A DNA stretch of 64,000 bases from Ruegeria halocynthiae (GCF_000743705.1 NZ_JQEZ01000002.1:413250-477249); one strand, 5' to 3'; positions 1 to 8,175 are shown, counted from the first letter of the stretch. A program made the numbers and translations. The notes: generated by a model from the letters alone, not told the origin.

Positions 1-681
1 GAGGTGCCCTATCGCGCCAACATTGACGCGCTGAAACGGCTGGGTGTGACGGATGTGATCTCGGTTTCCGCCTGCGGGTCGTTCCGCGAACATATGGCGC
101 CGGGCGACTTTGTGATCGTCGACCAGTTCATCGACCGGACCTTTGCGCGCGACAAAAGCTTTTTCGGCACCGGCTGCGTTGCCCATGTCAGCGTCGCCCA
201 CCCGACCTGTCCGCGCCTGTCGGACGCCTGCGAAACCGCAGGCAAGGCGGCCGGGATCAACATCCACCGTGGCGGCACCTATCTGGCGATGGAGGGGCCG
301 CAGTTTTCAACCTTGGCTGAATCGAAGATGTATCGTGAACACTGGGGCTGCGATGTGATCGGCATGACCAACATGCCCGAGGCCAAACTCGCCCGCGAGG
401 CCGAGCTTTGCTATGCCTCAATCGCGATGGTTACCGATTACGACAGTTGGCACCCCGACCACGGTGAGGTCGACGTGACCGCAATCATCGCCACCCTGAC
501 TGGCAATGCCGAAAAAGGCCGGGCGCTGGTCAAGGGCCTGCCTGCGTTGCTGGGGACTGAGCGCGCGCCCTGTCCGCATGGGTGCGACCGGGCGCTGGAA
601 TACGCGATCCTGACCGCCCCCGAAAAACGCGATCCGGCCTTGCTGGCCAAGCTGGATGCAGTCGCAGGCCGAATTCTGTAA
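1..681 (+). CDS. mtnP: S-methyl-5'-thioadenosine phosphorylase, 5'-truncated
   Basis: This cytosolic enzyme splits 5'-methylthioadenosine (from polyamine and homoserine-lactone synthesis) with phosphate into adenine and 5-methylthioribose-1-phosphate. The reading frame is open from base 1, so the N-terminus lies upstream; about 226 residues are visible against roughly 290 in the family. Visible family signatures are the SVSACGSFRE stretch of the phosphate/purine-binding core, the substrate-binding run EGPQFST, GCDVIGMTNMPEA, and a DYDSWH segment near the base-binding Asp. The adenine it makes can be recycled by Apt, encoded about 3.3 kb downstream. A T-tailed hairpin follows the stop codon. 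The product name is secure; only the start is missing. Confidence 0.93.
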   Translation, partial: EVPYRANIDALKRLGVTDVISVSACGSFREHMAPGDFVIVDQFIDRTFARDKSFFGTGCVAHVSVAHPTCPRLSDACETAGKAAGINIHRGGTYLAMEGPQFSTLAESKMYREHWGCDVIGMTNMPEAKLAREAELCYASIAMVTDYDSWHPDHGEVDVTAIIATLTGNAEKGRALVKGLPALLGTERAPCPHGCDRALEYAILTAPEKRDPALLAKLDAVAGRIL

Positions 682-690
682 CGCGCGCCG

Positions 691-720
691 CCCTGCCTCA
701 GTATTGGGGCAGGGTTTTTT
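691..720 (+). terminator. Rho-independent terminator of mtnP
   Basis: CCCTGCC (691-697) pairs with GGCAGGG (708-714), followed by six T residues. It lies 10 bp past the mtnP stop and overlaps the last codons of the convergent hydrolase gene. Confidence 0.8.
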
Positions 721-1555
721 GCACTTCGCCCCACAGCCCATGTGACCACAAATCATTGTGTGTGCCGTCAGGAATAATGTGAATCTGCGCGGCATCGCCC
801 GCCATTGCTGCCAACGCTTTGCCATGATGCAGCGGAACCGTTTCGTCCCTGGCCCCGTGGAAAATCAAGGTTGGAACAGTGATATGCGCCATGAAATCGC
901 GGGTTGCGAACTGATCTTTCATCAGCGCTGAAACCGGCAACCACGGATACCGTTCCGCCGCGACGTCGACGGACGCTGTAAATGGGGCCTCCAGCACCAG
1001 CAACCGGGCGTTTGGGCGTTGTTCAGCCACGGCTGCCGCCACCGCTGTTCCAAGGCTTTGACCATGCAGCACAATATCCAACTTTTGGCCGTCCAGCCGA
1101 TCAAACATCTGAATACCGTCCGCGATCAGCGCCAGTTCAGAGGGCTCGCCCTCACTGCCCGGATAACCCCGATAACTGGGTGCAAACAGACCAAGCCCGC
1201 TGTTGAGGATTTCGCGCATCCGGTCGGCCCGGTCGCCCAGATTTCCACCCTGGCCGTGAAAGAACAGAACGGTGGGCGCGCCCGGGGTGGCCGCAGGCGC
1301 GAACCAGGCCGTTACCATCACCCCGTCGGACATGGGCAGGGACATAACATCGACATCTGCCAGCCCGACTGTACCGGGATCAGGCAATTCGCCTGCGGGT
1401 TTGAACAACAACGATTGCTGGTTGAGGTACATGTAGCCAACGATACAGGCATAGATCGCACCACCGATCACCGCCACCAGAACCAGAAAACCCTTTAGTC
1501 GGGCAGCGTTTGACCGAACGGGTTCAGAGTGTTCATTGATGTGCGCGTGTGTCAT
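698..1555 (-). CDS. Membrane-anchored alpha/beta hydrolase (BEM46/YqkD-like)
   Basis: A 285-residue alpha/beta hydrolase with one N-terminal membrane segment (about residues 20-42), so the catalytic domain probably faces the periplasm. The oxyanion-side HGQGGN, the nucleophile elbow HGQSLGTA (Ser at about residue 167), a GARDETVPL strand carrying the acid and a THNDLW histidine form a complete triad. The ATG at 1555 was chosen because it follows a strong ribosome-binding site (GGAGGGG, 3 bp away); the frame stays open to a GTG at 1597. The substrate is unknown; the family includes esterases and lipases. It converges on mtnP and shares its terminator region. Confidence 0.8.
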   Translation of the reverse strand: MTHAHINEHSEPVRSNAARLKGFLVLVAVIGGAIYACIVGYMYLNQQSLLFKPAGELPDPGTVGLADVDVMSLPMSDGVMVTAWFAPAATPGAPTVLFFHGQGGNLGDRADRMREILNSGLGLFAPSYRGYPGSEGEPSELALIADGIQMFDRLDGQKLDIVLHGQSLGTAVAAAVAEQRPNARLLVLEAPFTASVDVAAERYPWLPVSALMKDQFATRDFMAHITVPTLIFHGARDETVPLHHGKALAAMAGDAAQIHIIPDGTHNDLWSHGLWGEVQKTLPQY

Positions 1556-1743
1556 CGTCCCCTCCGACCGTCTGGTTTCCATTGTGATTTCGGACACCGG
1601 GGGATGGGTTTCAAGGTAAAGGCGCGAAGCTTAATCCAATCTTAAATCTGTTGCCTGGATACCAGACAGGGTGTCTTTTTCCACGAACGTCTTGAAATGC
1701 TGACCGGATCATCCCGATTTATGCGCCCAAGACAAAAGCTTAG

Positions 1744-1762
1744 GCCACGCAACAGACGTGGC
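1744..1762 (+). promoter_or_regulatory. Hairpin in leader of the DUF418-like gene
   Basis: GCCACG (1744-1749) and CGTGGC (1757-1762) form a 6-bp inverted repeat 27 bp before the start codon. It could be an operator or a leader stem; the rest of the divergent 1556-1788 gap shows no clear promoter to my eye. Confidence 0.25.
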
Positions 1763-1788
1763 ATCACTCACAGAGGCGGAAGAGAGCA

Positions 1789-2805
1789 ATGAAACGGCTT
1801 GAGGCATTGGACGCAGCCCGGTTTTTGGCCTTTTGCGGCATGGTTCTGGTGAATTTCCGCATCGCGGCCGAGGTCGCGCCGGGCAATGACTGGGCCTCGG
1901 TTCTTGTGGATGCGCTCGAAGGTCGGGCGGCCGCTTTGTTCGTCGTTCTGGCCGGGGTCGGTGTTGGCCTGTCGCGTGTTTCGGCACCGGTTTTGTTGCG
2001 CCGCGCCGCGTTTCTGTTCGTGCTCGGGCTGATCAACATGACGGTTTTCGACGCCGACATTCTGCATTTCTATGCGCTTTACTTCGTAGTCGGCGCAGCC
2101 TTTTTGACGGCCTCGGAACGTGGACTTTGGCTGGGTGCGCTTGGCGTGGTTGCAGTGTCAGTGCTGGCCGTATTCGTGTTCGACTATGACCGGGGATGGG
2201 ATTGGACCACCCTGACCTATGACGACCTGTGGACCCTGCCCGGCTTTGCGCGCAATGCGCTGTTGAACGGATGGCATCCAGTTCTGCCCTGGGCCGCGTT
2301 CCTGTTGATCGGGATGGCGATCGGACGTGCGAAACTGGATACGATCTGCATTCAGCACCGTTTGATCATGTGGGGTTTTGGCGCGGCTGTACTGGCGATG
2401 TTTCCGCAGATGGTGGTGTCTGACCCCGATCTGGCGGCTTATTTGGGCACCGAGTCCATCCCCCCGGGGCCGTTCTATATTCTGGCCGGGACCGGGTCAG
2501 CCTGTGTGGTGATCGGGCTGTTGTTGAAGCTGTGGCCCAAGATCGAAGCCCTGCGCATCGACCCGGCCCTGACCGCACCGGGGCGGCAAAGCCTGACACT
2601 GTACATGGCACATATCCTGATCGGGATGGGTATTCTGGACGAGCTTGGCCTGCTGAACGGCACGCTCAGCGCGCCCCAAATCGTGGGCTATGCGTTTGGG
2701 TTCTGCGCCTTGTCGTCGGTTTTCGCCCTGCTGTGGTTCCGCCGATTTGAACGTGGCCCCCTTGAGGCGCTGATGCGCCGCGTGACTGCGCCTCAAAAGG
2801 CTTGA
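1789..2805 (+). CDS. DUF418-like polytopic membrane protein (YeiB-type)
   Basis: This 338-residue protein has about nine hydrophobic segments and opens with RLEALDAARFLAFCGMVLVN, the N-terminal signature of DUF418/acyltransferase-3-like membrane proteins. A C-terminal GRQSLTLYMAHIL segment is also typical. The family is suspected to transfer acyl groups across the inner membrane, but no substrate is established. A purine-rich GGAAGAGAG stretch precedes the ATG. It stands alone upstream of a LysE-type exporter in the same direction with a 52-bp gap, so cotranscription is possible. Confidence 0.75.
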   Translation: MKRLEALDAARFLAFCGMVLVNFRIAAEVAPGNDWASVLVDALEGRAAALFVVLAGVGVGLSRVSAPVLLRRAAFLFVLGLINMTVFDADILHFYALYFVVGAAFLTASERGLWLGALGVVAVSVLAVFVFDYDRGWDWTTLTYDDLWTLPGFARNALLNGWHPVLPWAAFLLIGMAIGRAKLDTICIQHRLIMWGFGAAVLAMFPQMVVSDPDLAAYLGTESIPPGPFYILAGTGSACVVIGLLLKLWPKIEALRIDPALTAPGRQSLTLYMAHILIGMGILDELGLLNGTLSAPQIVGYAFGFCALSSVFALLWFRRFERGPLEALMRRVTAPQKA

Positions 2806-2857
2806 CCTTGCCGCTGCGACGGGGCTTGGTGAGGGCATTACAATAACAGGATTTCCC

Positions 2858-3487
2858 ATGTCCCTAGACCTATGGCTGGCCTTTGTGGCCGCATCGACCG
2901 CCCTGCTGTTGATCCCCGGCCCGACCGTTCTGCTGGTGCTCAGCTATGCTTTGTCCAAAGGGCGCAGTGTTGCCATGGCTTCGGCCACCGGTGTTGCGGT
3001 GGGGGATCTGGTGGCGATGACGGCCTCATTGCTGGGGCTGGGGGCGCTGGTGCTGGCCTCGGCCACGTTGTTTTCGGTGTTGAAATGGATGGGCGCGGCC
3101 TATCTGGTGTGGCTGGGCCTCAAATTGCTGCGCTGCGCACCCTCGGGCGGGTTGAGTACGGTTGAAACCGGGCGCAACGTCACCGCCCGCAGCGTATTTG
3201 GCCATGCCGCCGCCGTTACCGCGCTGAACCCGAAATCCATCGCCTTCTTCATTGCGTTTGTGCCACAGTTCCTGCGCCCGGCGGACCCATTGGGTCCGCA
3301 ATTCGCCATCCTGATCGCCACTTTCGTGGGCCTTGCCGGGCTGAACGCGCTGGCCTATGCCCTGCTGGCCGACAGGCTGCGCCAGATGGTCGGGCGCGCC
3401 GGTGTCATTACCGCAATGACCCGGTTCGGAGGGCTGACCCTGATCGGAATGGGTGTGGCGACTGCCGTTCTGCGGCGCCCGGCCTGA
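2858..3487 (+). CDS. LysE/RhtB-family amino-acid exporter
   Basis: A 209-residue inner-membrane protein with six predicted membrane segments, matching the family length. The N-terminal LLLIPGPTVLLVLSYALSKG carries the family PGP signature, and ALNPKSIAFFIAFVPQF matches the second conserved block. Relatives export amino acids such as lysine, threonine or homoserine lactone; the substrate here cannot be read from sequence. It converges on the small ribbon-helix-helix-like gene with only 4 bp between their stops. Confidence 0.88.
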   Translation: MSLDLWLAFVAASTALLLIPGPTVLLVLSYALSKGRSVAMASATGVAVGDLVAMTASLLGLGALVLASATLFSVLKWMGAAYLVWLGLKLLRCAPSGGLSTVETGRNVTARSVFGHAAAVTALNPKSIAFFIAFVPQFLRPADPLGPQFAILIATFVGLAGLNALAYALLADRLRQMVGRAGVITAMTRFGGLTLIGMGVATAVLRRPA

Positions 3488-3491
3488 GGGA

Positions 3492-3671
3492 TCAATCCTC
3501 GGCGTTTTCTTTCATGAAACCACGGATGAACCGCCGGATTTCCCGCGCGGCCGAAGTATCCAGTTCCTTGCACAACTCAACAAAAGCGTCACGCTCGTCC
3601 TTGTCCAGACGCAAGACTAACTGGCTGTTTTTCTTGGTAGAACCTTTACCGTCTTTTTTCGCCACGCGCAT
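3492..3671 (-). CDS. Small ribbon-helix-helix-like protein
   Basis: A 59-residue basic protein. After a polar lysine-rich start, the run [19 protein letters not shown] followed by a [10 protein letters not shown] helix looks like the beta-strand/helix/helix pattern of Arc/CopG/MetJ DNA-binding proteins. The ATG at 3671 is preferred; the frame extends upstream to 3746, but that extension (Cys, Tyr and Ile rich) looks unlike a DNA-binding N-terminus. It is divergent from the 46-codon gene at 3766, with an inverted repeat between them that could be its own operator. The domain call rests on pattern only. Confidence 0.6.
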   Translation of the reverse strand: MRVAKKDGKGSTKKNSQLVLRLDKDERDAFVELCKELDTSAAREIRRFIRGFMKENAED

Positions 3672-3699
3672 CAACCTCGCCAAACACTTGATTCCATAA

Positions 3700-3722
3700 G
3701 CGATGCAACGTATATACATCGC
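3700..3722. promoter_or_regulatory. Inverted repeat between divergent small genes
   Basis: GCGATG (3700-3705) and CATCGC (3717-3722) are separated by 11 bp that include the palindrome GTATATAC (3710-3717). It lies between the RHH-like gene and the 46-codon gene, the place expected for an autoregulatory operator. This is a candidate only. Confidence 0.35.
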
Positions 3723-3765
3723 ATAGAAGTTGTAGGTATCGAGCACCTAACAATAAAAAAGGATT

Positions 3766-3906
3766 ATGGCAATGAACCTTCATGCTGCTCAGGCATTTCT
3801 TTTGCGAGACCAGCGCAACTGGCGCAAGCCACATCTGTCGTGGTTGCCCGTCGCGCTGTATCGTTATTATGGATTGCCCAAGGCCAATCCGGAACGCCGC
3901 AAGTAA
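3766..3906 (+). CDS. Hypothetical 46-residue basic protein
   Basis: A short open frame with a good start: ATG at 3766 follows AAAAAAGGATT, giving a plausible ribosome-binding site at normal spacing, and TAA ends it at 3906. The product starts [16 protein letters not shown], is rich in Arg, Lys, Trp and Tyr, and ends NPERRK. It has no membrane segment or signal peptide and I do not recognise a family. It ends 80 bp before apt on the same strand and is divergent from the RHH-like gene, so it may be the leader gene of the apt transcript or the partner of the regulator. Confidence 0.5.
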   Translation: MAMNLHAAQAFLLRDQRNWRKPHLSWLPVALYRYYGLPKANPERRK

Positions 3907-3986
3907 GGCGGCGACAATCTTCCCTTGCAAGGCTGGCCCCAATGGGCCAAGTACGCCCGCGTGTTTTGACGCCAGAGGGGTTGGCC

Positions 3987-4526
3987 ATGTCCAGAAACAA
4001 GTCGGTCAAGGATTACATCCGAACCATCGTTGATTTCCCGCACGAAGGGATCATGTTCCGCGATGTCACCACCCTGTTTGCAGATCCACGCGGGTTTCGC
4101 ATGGCAATCGACCAGATGCTGCACCCTTATGCGGGTGAGCGGATCGACAAAGTCGTAGGGCTTGAGGCGCGCGGATTTATTCTGGGCGGAGCCATTGCCC
4201 ACCAGCTAAGCGTCGGGTTTGTGCCGATCCGCAAAAAGGGCAAGCTGCCGGGCACCACCATCAGCCAAGACTATAAGCTGGAATACGGCGAGGCCATCGT
4301 CGAAATTCACGATGACGCCATTCAACCCGGTGAAAAAATCCTGGTTGTCGACGATCTGCTTGCGACCGGAGGCACTGCGGCAGCCGGGATCAAACTGATC
4401 GAACGGCTGGGCGGCGAGATCGTCTCGTGCTCTTTCATCATTGACCTGCCCGAGCTGGGTGGCCGCAAAGTGCTGGAAGACCTGGGGATGGACGTTCAAG
4501 TTCTGTGCGAATTCGAAGGGTTGTAA
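3987..4526 (+). CDS. apt: Adenine phosphoribosyltransferase
   Basis: Converts adenine and PRPP to AMP in the cytosol, the salvage step for adenine released by MtnP and other reactions. The product is 179 residues, the usual length. It opens with the family start [19 protein letters not shown], has [14 protein letters not shown], and carries the PRPP-binding loop [14 protein letters not shown] (here [17 protein letters not shown]). The ATG at 3987 is chosen because homology begins there and GAGGGG precedes it; the frame stays open upstream to 3840 without family content. Hairpins follow the stop. Confidence 0.95.
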   Translation: MSRNKSVKDYIRTIVDFPHEGIMFRDVTTLFADPRGFRMAIDQMLHPYAGERIDKVVGLEARGFILGGAIAHQLSVGFVPIRKKGKLPGTTISQDYKLEYGEAIVEIHDDAIQPGEKILVVDDLLATGGTAAAGIKLIERLGGEIVSCSFIIDLPELGGRKVLEDLGMDVQVLCEFEGL

Positions 4527-4533
4527 CCTCATT

Positions 4534-4585
4534 AATCACAAAAACGTGATTGGAAACCTGCGTTAATGCGGGCTTAGCGCAGGTT
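4534..4585 (+). terminator. Tandem hairpins after apt
   Basis: AATCAC (4534-4539) pairs with GTGATT (4546-4551), and AACCTGCG (4555-4562) pairs with CGCAGGTT (4578-4585). Neither has a strong T tail, so termination is possible but unproven. Confidence 0.4.
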
Positions 4586-4620
4586 CACAAAAGATCAACC
4601 CGATCCCATCAACACATTCA

Positions 4621-4642
4621 GTGATCTTGATTCAAAGATCAC
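4621..4642. promoter_or_regulatory. Perfect inverted repeat upstream of fasciclin gene
   Basis: GTGATCTT (4621-4628) and AAGATCAC (4635-4642) are perfect inverted 8-mers separated by 6 bp, ending 50 bp before the start codon. The symmetry and position suit an operator. The TGATCT half also resembles the -35 element of alphaproteobacterial ECF (RpoE-type) promoters, but I see no matching -10. Confidence 0.4.
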
Positions 4643-4692
4643 CCGTATCCCTATTGATGCCACCTAAGGCATTCCAACAAGGGATACATACC

Positions 4693-5175
4693 ATGTTTCG
4701 CAAACTCGCATTTGCCGGTGTGGCAAGCCTTCTCGTCGGAACTTCCGCATTTGCAGAGGATCAGTCCAAAGATATTGTGGACACTGCCATCGGCGCGGGC
4801 AGCTTCAACACTCTGGTCGCCGCCGTACAGGCCGCCGAGCTGGTCGACACGCTAAAGGGCCAAGGCCCGTTCACCGTATTCGCCCCCACGGACGAGGCAT
4901 TCGCGGCCCTGCCGGACGGTACGGTAGCGACGCTTTTGCAGCCTGAGAACAAAGATCAGCTGGTAGCGATCCTGACCTACCATGTGGTGCCGGGCAAAGT
5001 GATGTCGGGCGATCTGTCAGACGAAATGACCGCCGCCACGGTTCAGGGGGGTGATATCACCATCGATCTGGACGACGGCGTGAAAGTGAACGATGCCAAC
5101 GTCGTTCAGGCCGACATCGAAACCTCGAATGGTGTCATCCACGTCATCGACAAGGTGATCCTGCCGGGGTCGTAA
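4693..5175 (+). CDS. Secreted fasciclin (FAS1) domain protein
   Basis: A 160-residue exported protein. Residues 1-20 form a Sec signal peptide with a predicted cut after SAFA. The rest is one FAS1 domain: [19 protein letters not shown], the H1 box [15 protein letters not shown], the YHVV strand and the H2-like [11 protein letters not shown] ending. FAS1 proteins act in the periplasm or outside the cell in adhesion or surface interactions; the specific role here is unknown. The ATG at 4693 gives the signal peptide and is preferred over the upstream frame opening at 4621. It is flanked by an operator-like palindrome and a hairpin. Confidence 0.88.
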   Translation: MFRKLAFAGVASLLVGTSAFAEDQSKDIVDTAIGAGSFNTLVAAVQAAELVDTLKGQGPFTVFAPTDEAFAALPDGTVATLLQPENKDQLVAILTYHVVPGKVMSGDLSDEMTAATVQGGDITIDLDDGVKVNDANVVQADIETSNGVIHVIDKVILPGS

Positions 5176-5185
5176 CCGCCCCAAT

Positions 5186-5209
5186 GCGATCCGGATGATC
5201 CCGGATCGC
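5186..5209. terminator. Hairpin between convergent genes
   Basis: GCGATCCGG (5186-5194) and CCGGATCGC (5201-5209) form a perfect 9-bp stem with a 6-nt loop between the fasciclin gene and the convergent flavoprotein gene. There is no T tract, so it may be a bidirectional transcription stop or only a 3'-end stabiliser. Confidence 0.45.
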
Positions 5210-5214
5210 GCGCC

Positions 5215-6627
5215 CTATCTCAAAACCGCGCCCGGGTTCATGATCCCCTGCGGATCCAGCGCGGTTTTGATTGCCCGCATTGCCGCCAGCTTTGTCGCAT
5301 CGCCATACCGCTCAAGATCACCGGTTTTCAGCCGCCCGATCCCATGTTCGGCACTGATCGACCCGTCAAATTCGGCCACAAGGTCATGCACGGCCTGTTT
5401 GACAACCTGTCTGCGCCCATCGAATTCGGACCGGTCATGGTCCTGCGGTGGAAACACATTGTAATGCAGGTTCCCGTCCCCAAGATGCCCAAAGCAATTG
5501 ATGCGAAACGACCCCAATGCTGCAACCACCTCGGCGCCACGCTCAATGAACTCGGGAATCCGCGAAATCGGGACCGAGATGTCGTGGCTTGACACCGATC
5601 CGATCAGCCGGTTGGCTTCGGGAATGCTCTCACGTACGGCCCAAAGGTCCATGCGTTGCGCTTCGTTCTGCGCGATGATTGCATCGCCGACCAGATCAGC
5701 CTTATCCGCCGCAACATACAGCGTTTCCAGCGCCTCAGAAGGTGACTGCCCCGCAAACAGCCCCAATTCGATCAGCACGCACCATTCCGGCTGCGTGGCA
5801 AAGGGCTGGCGTACATCCGGCAGCACCTCGGACAGGAAATGCAACCCCTGACGGTGGATCAGCTCAAAAGTGCTGACCGCATCCCCCAGTTGATCCCGTG
5901 CCAGCGCCAGCAGTTCGATTGCGGCCTTGGGTGAGGCGACCTGCACCATCGCCGTCCCCGTGGCCTCGGGTCGCGGAAACAGCTTTAACGAGGCAGCAGT
6001 GATGACCCCCAACGTGCCCTCGGCCCCGATTAGCAGGTTTCGCAGGTCGTACCCGGTATTGTCCTTGCGCAAGCGGCTGAGCCCATGCCAGATCTCACCG
6101 TTGGGCAGAACCGCCTCAAGCCCCAGACACAGATCCCGCGCATTGCCATATCGCAACACGTTGACCCCACCCGCATTGGTGGCCAGGTTTCCGCCGACCC
6201 GGCAAGACCCCTGCGCCGCAAGCGCCAAAGGAAACAACCGACCGGCCTGGTCAGCCGCAGCCTGCACGTCGGCCAGAATGGCACCTGCCTCGGCGATCAA
6301 GGTGTTCTCGGTCGGATAGACCGCCCGGATCGCTGTCATCCGCTCAAGCGAGATCAACAGCGGCGCAGGACCATCGGACATAACCTGCCCCCCCACCAAC
6401 CCGGTACCGCCGCCATAAGGCACCACCGGCACGCACGCGTCCGAGGCCAATCGCATCAGCACAGACACCTCATCCACCGTGCGCGGCAAGGCCAGCAGGC
6501 CCACATGTCCGGAAAAACGCCGGCGCGGTTCTTCCAGGTATCGCTGGGCGACCGGGTGCAGAACACCTTCGCCCAATGCGGTGCGGATTGATTTGGCAAG
6601 GTTTTCGTCGGCAGGGTTCAGTGTCAT
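5215..6627 (-). CDS. FAD-binding 2-hydroxyacid dehydrogenase (GlcD/D-2-hydroxyglutarate type)
   Basis: A 470-residue VAO/PCMH-family flavoprotein that oxidises a D-2-hydroxyacid, probably D-lactate, glycolate or D-2-hydroxyglutarate. The N-terminal FAD-binding half has VPYGGGTGLVGGQV and GNLATNAGGVNVLRYG; the C-terminal FAD-oxidase half has the paired family motifs GHLGDGNLHYNVF and SAEHGIGRLK that hold the substrate. GlcE and GlcF partners are absent nearby, which favours a stand-alone D-lactate or D-2-hydroxyglutarate dehydrogenase over glycolate oxidase. A good ribosome-binding site (AAGGAGAAGG) precedes the ATG. The substrate is unresolved. Confidence 0.85.
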   Translation of the reverse strand: MTLNPADENLAKSIRTALGEGVLHPVAQRYLEEPRRRFSGHVGLLALPRTVDEVSVLMRLASDACVPVVPYGGGTGLVGGQVMSDGPAPLLISLERMTAIRAVYPTENTLIAEAGAILADVQAAADQAGRLFPLALAAQGSCRVGGNLATNAGGVNVLRYGNARDLCLGLEAVLPNGEIWHGLSRLRKDNTGYDLRNLLIGAEGTLGVITAASLKLFPRPEATGTAMVQVASPKAAIELLALARDQLGDAVSTFELIHRQGLHFLSEVLPDVRQPFATQPEWCVLIELGLFAGQSPSEALETLYVAADKADLVGDAIIAQNEAQRMDLWAVRESIPEANRLIGSVSSHDISVPISRIPEFIERGAEVVAALGSFRINCFGHLGDGNLHYNVFPPQDHDRSEFDGRRQVVKQAVHDLVAEFDGSISAEHGIGRLKTGDLERYGDATKLAAMRAIKTALDPQGIMNPGAVLR

Positions 6628-6665
6628 ACCTTCTCCTTGCCCAAGCCACGCCGCCCCGACAAGCC

Positions 6666-7484
6666 CTATTCCAACTCGATAAGGTATTGCGGCTCAAGCA
6701 CGACAACCGTGGGCCGATCCGGAAGCGTACGCAGCGACACGGTGATTTCCGATCCCCCATCCCGCTGAACCGGAAAATCGCCCCGGATATCAACCAGAAA
6801 CCGATCCAGAGAGTAGCCGGAAAACCAGTGCATCGGAATGATGACCGAACTTTTCAACCGCTTGAGAACCGCAATCATCTCCGGCAATGGCATGGTCGTG
6901 CCGCCATCCACGGCGGCCATGACGACATCCAGCCGCCCCAGTGCCGCAAATTGTTCGTCTGACGGCACATGATGCAGATGCCCCAAGTGGCCGATACATA
7001 ACCCCTCAACCTCAAACACAAAGATGGAATTGCCGCGCTCTTCAATCCCGCCATAGACCGAGCGGATGTCGGTCGACACATTGCGTATCAGCATTTCATC
7101 CAAATCAAGGTGATGTTCGATCCCCTGTCCGAACGCGCCCCAACCCGACAACACATGCGGGATGGCGGGATCGGGATGGGCGGTCCAATGGGTGCTATGG
7201 GCGTGGTTCATCGTCACCACATCCGGGATCAGGTCGGCGCTGCCGATAAATCCGGTGAAATCCGTCACCGCGTTCAGCCCGCCCTGCGTCTGGATCAAAA
7301 AGGACGCGTGGGCGACATAGCTAATCCGTACCGAGAATTCCGGCACCGGGTCATTCCAGGCCGCCTTGTGCAGATATTCGATTCCGGGGGCCGCATCTGC
7401 AATGGCGATGCAATGGCTCGGCCGCCGCTCCTGCGCCACAGCTCCACCCGAGATCACCATCAATGCCGCAACAATCCAGCGCAT
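6666..7484 (-). CDS. Exported MBL-fold hydrolase (UlaG-like)
   Basis: A 272-residue protein with a signal peptide (about residues 1-18, ending GGAVAQE) and a metallo-beta-lactamase fold. YVAHASFLIQTQGG, followed by the DFTGF strand and the metal-binding-like MNHAHSTH, matches the UlaG branch; later HLGHLHH and the MHW strand supply further ligands. The ATG at 7484 is chosen because it starts the signal peptide; a TTG at 7502 is the alternative. The substrate is unknown. It lies 38 bp downstream of the flavoprotein start on the same strand, so they form separate units or a loose pair. Confidence 0.75.
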   Translation of the reverse strand: MRWIVAALMVISGGAVAQERRPSHCIAIADAAPGIEYLHKAAWNDPVPEFSVRISYVAHASFLIQTQGGLNAVTDFTGFIGSADLIPDVVTMNHAHSTHWTAHPDPAIPHVLSGWGAFGQGIEHHLDLDEMLIRNVSTDIRSVYGGIEERGNSIFVFEVEGLCIGHLGHLHHVPSDEQFAALGRLDVVMAAVDGGTTMPLPEMIAVLKRLKSSVIIPMHWFSGYSLDRFLVDIRGDFPVQRDGGSEITVSLRTLPDRPTVVVLEPQYLIELE

Positions 7485-7537
7485 GGGATGAGTGTAGCGC
7501 AAGACACCGCCAAGTCATGCCCCTTGTTCATCTGGCC

Positions 7538-7590
7538 CTAAATATCTCGGGGGTATGGGGGCAGAGCCCCCAGGGCCCCGCAGGGGCCAC
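7538..7590. repeat. REP-like GC-rich palindromic element
   Basis: Two strong hairpins stand in tandem: GGGGGC (7557-7562) with GCCCCC (7566-7571), and GGCCCC (7574-7579) with GGGGCC (7583-7588), preceded by CTAAATATCTCGGGGG. The phrase resembles a dispersed intergenic palindrome I associate with Rhodobacteraceae genomes. It sits just past the end of the acetyltransferase gene and may also end its transcript. Confidence 0.5.
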
Positions 7591-8175
7591 CTACCCCGCG
7601 TCCGTCTTCCCGCGTCGGTCCGACCGCAGGCTGGCATACAGGACATGCGTCCGCCAGCGCCCGTTGATCTGCAAATAAGACTGCGCCACGCCTTCGTATT
7701 TGAACCCCGAGCTTTCCAGCAACCCACGCGACGGCTTGTTCTCCGGCAGGCAGGCGGCCTCGATCCTACTCAGGTCCAATCGGGTAAAGGCGTGATGCAA
7801 CACGGCACCGATGGCTTCGCGCATGTATCCGTTGCGGGCAAAAGCCTGCCCTGTCCAATACCCCAGCGTCCCCGCCTGTGCCGGGCCGCGCCGGACGTTG
7901 TCCAGTGTAATCGCCCCAATAAGCACATCATCCGTGCGCCGGAACAGGAACAGCGGGATTGCCGTTCCGCTGCCCACCGATCGCTGCGCCCAATAGACCC
8001 GATTGGTAAAAGACTTGCGGGTCAGGTGATCCTTGGCCCAAATCGGCTCCCAGGGGGTCAGGTAATCCCTGGACGCCCGCCGCAACGCCACCCAGTCGTT
8101 GAAATCAGAATGCACAGGCGGGCGCAAGCTCAGGCGCTCGGTCTCGAGTTTCAGCTTGCGTCTGCCCAATAGCAT
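7591..8175 (-). CDS. GNAT-family N-acetyltransferase (RimJ/RimL-like)
   Basis: A 194-residue acetyl-CoA-dependent transferase of the RimJ/RimL type. The start LKLETERLSLRPPVHSDFNDW is typical of the family, LGYWTGQAFARNGYMREAI carries the Q/RxxGxG/A acetyl-CoA loop in a degenerate form, and the C-terminal GLLESSGFKYEG block is conserved. Relatives acetylate ribosomal protein N-termini or small amines, and the substrate here is not known. The start overlaps the stop of the M16 peptidase gene (TGATG), with an in-frame GTG one codon upstream, so translation is coupled. It is the last gene of the thrC operon. Confidence 0.85.
   Translation of the reverse strand: MLLGRRKLKLETERLSLRPPVHSDFNDWVALRRASRDYLTPWEPIWAKDHLTRKSFTNRVYWAQRSVGSGTAIPLFLFRRTDDVLIGAITLDNVRRGPAQAGTLGYWTGQAFARNGYMREAIGAVLHHAFTRLDLSRIEAACLPENKPSRGLLESSGFKYEGVAQSYLQINGRWRTHVLYASLRSDRRGKTDAG

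Noticed and set aside
3492-3906. Classical toxin-antitoxin module
   Set aside because: The RHH-like and 46-codon genes are divergent and not in one operon with the usual overlap, and the small protein resembles no known toxin.
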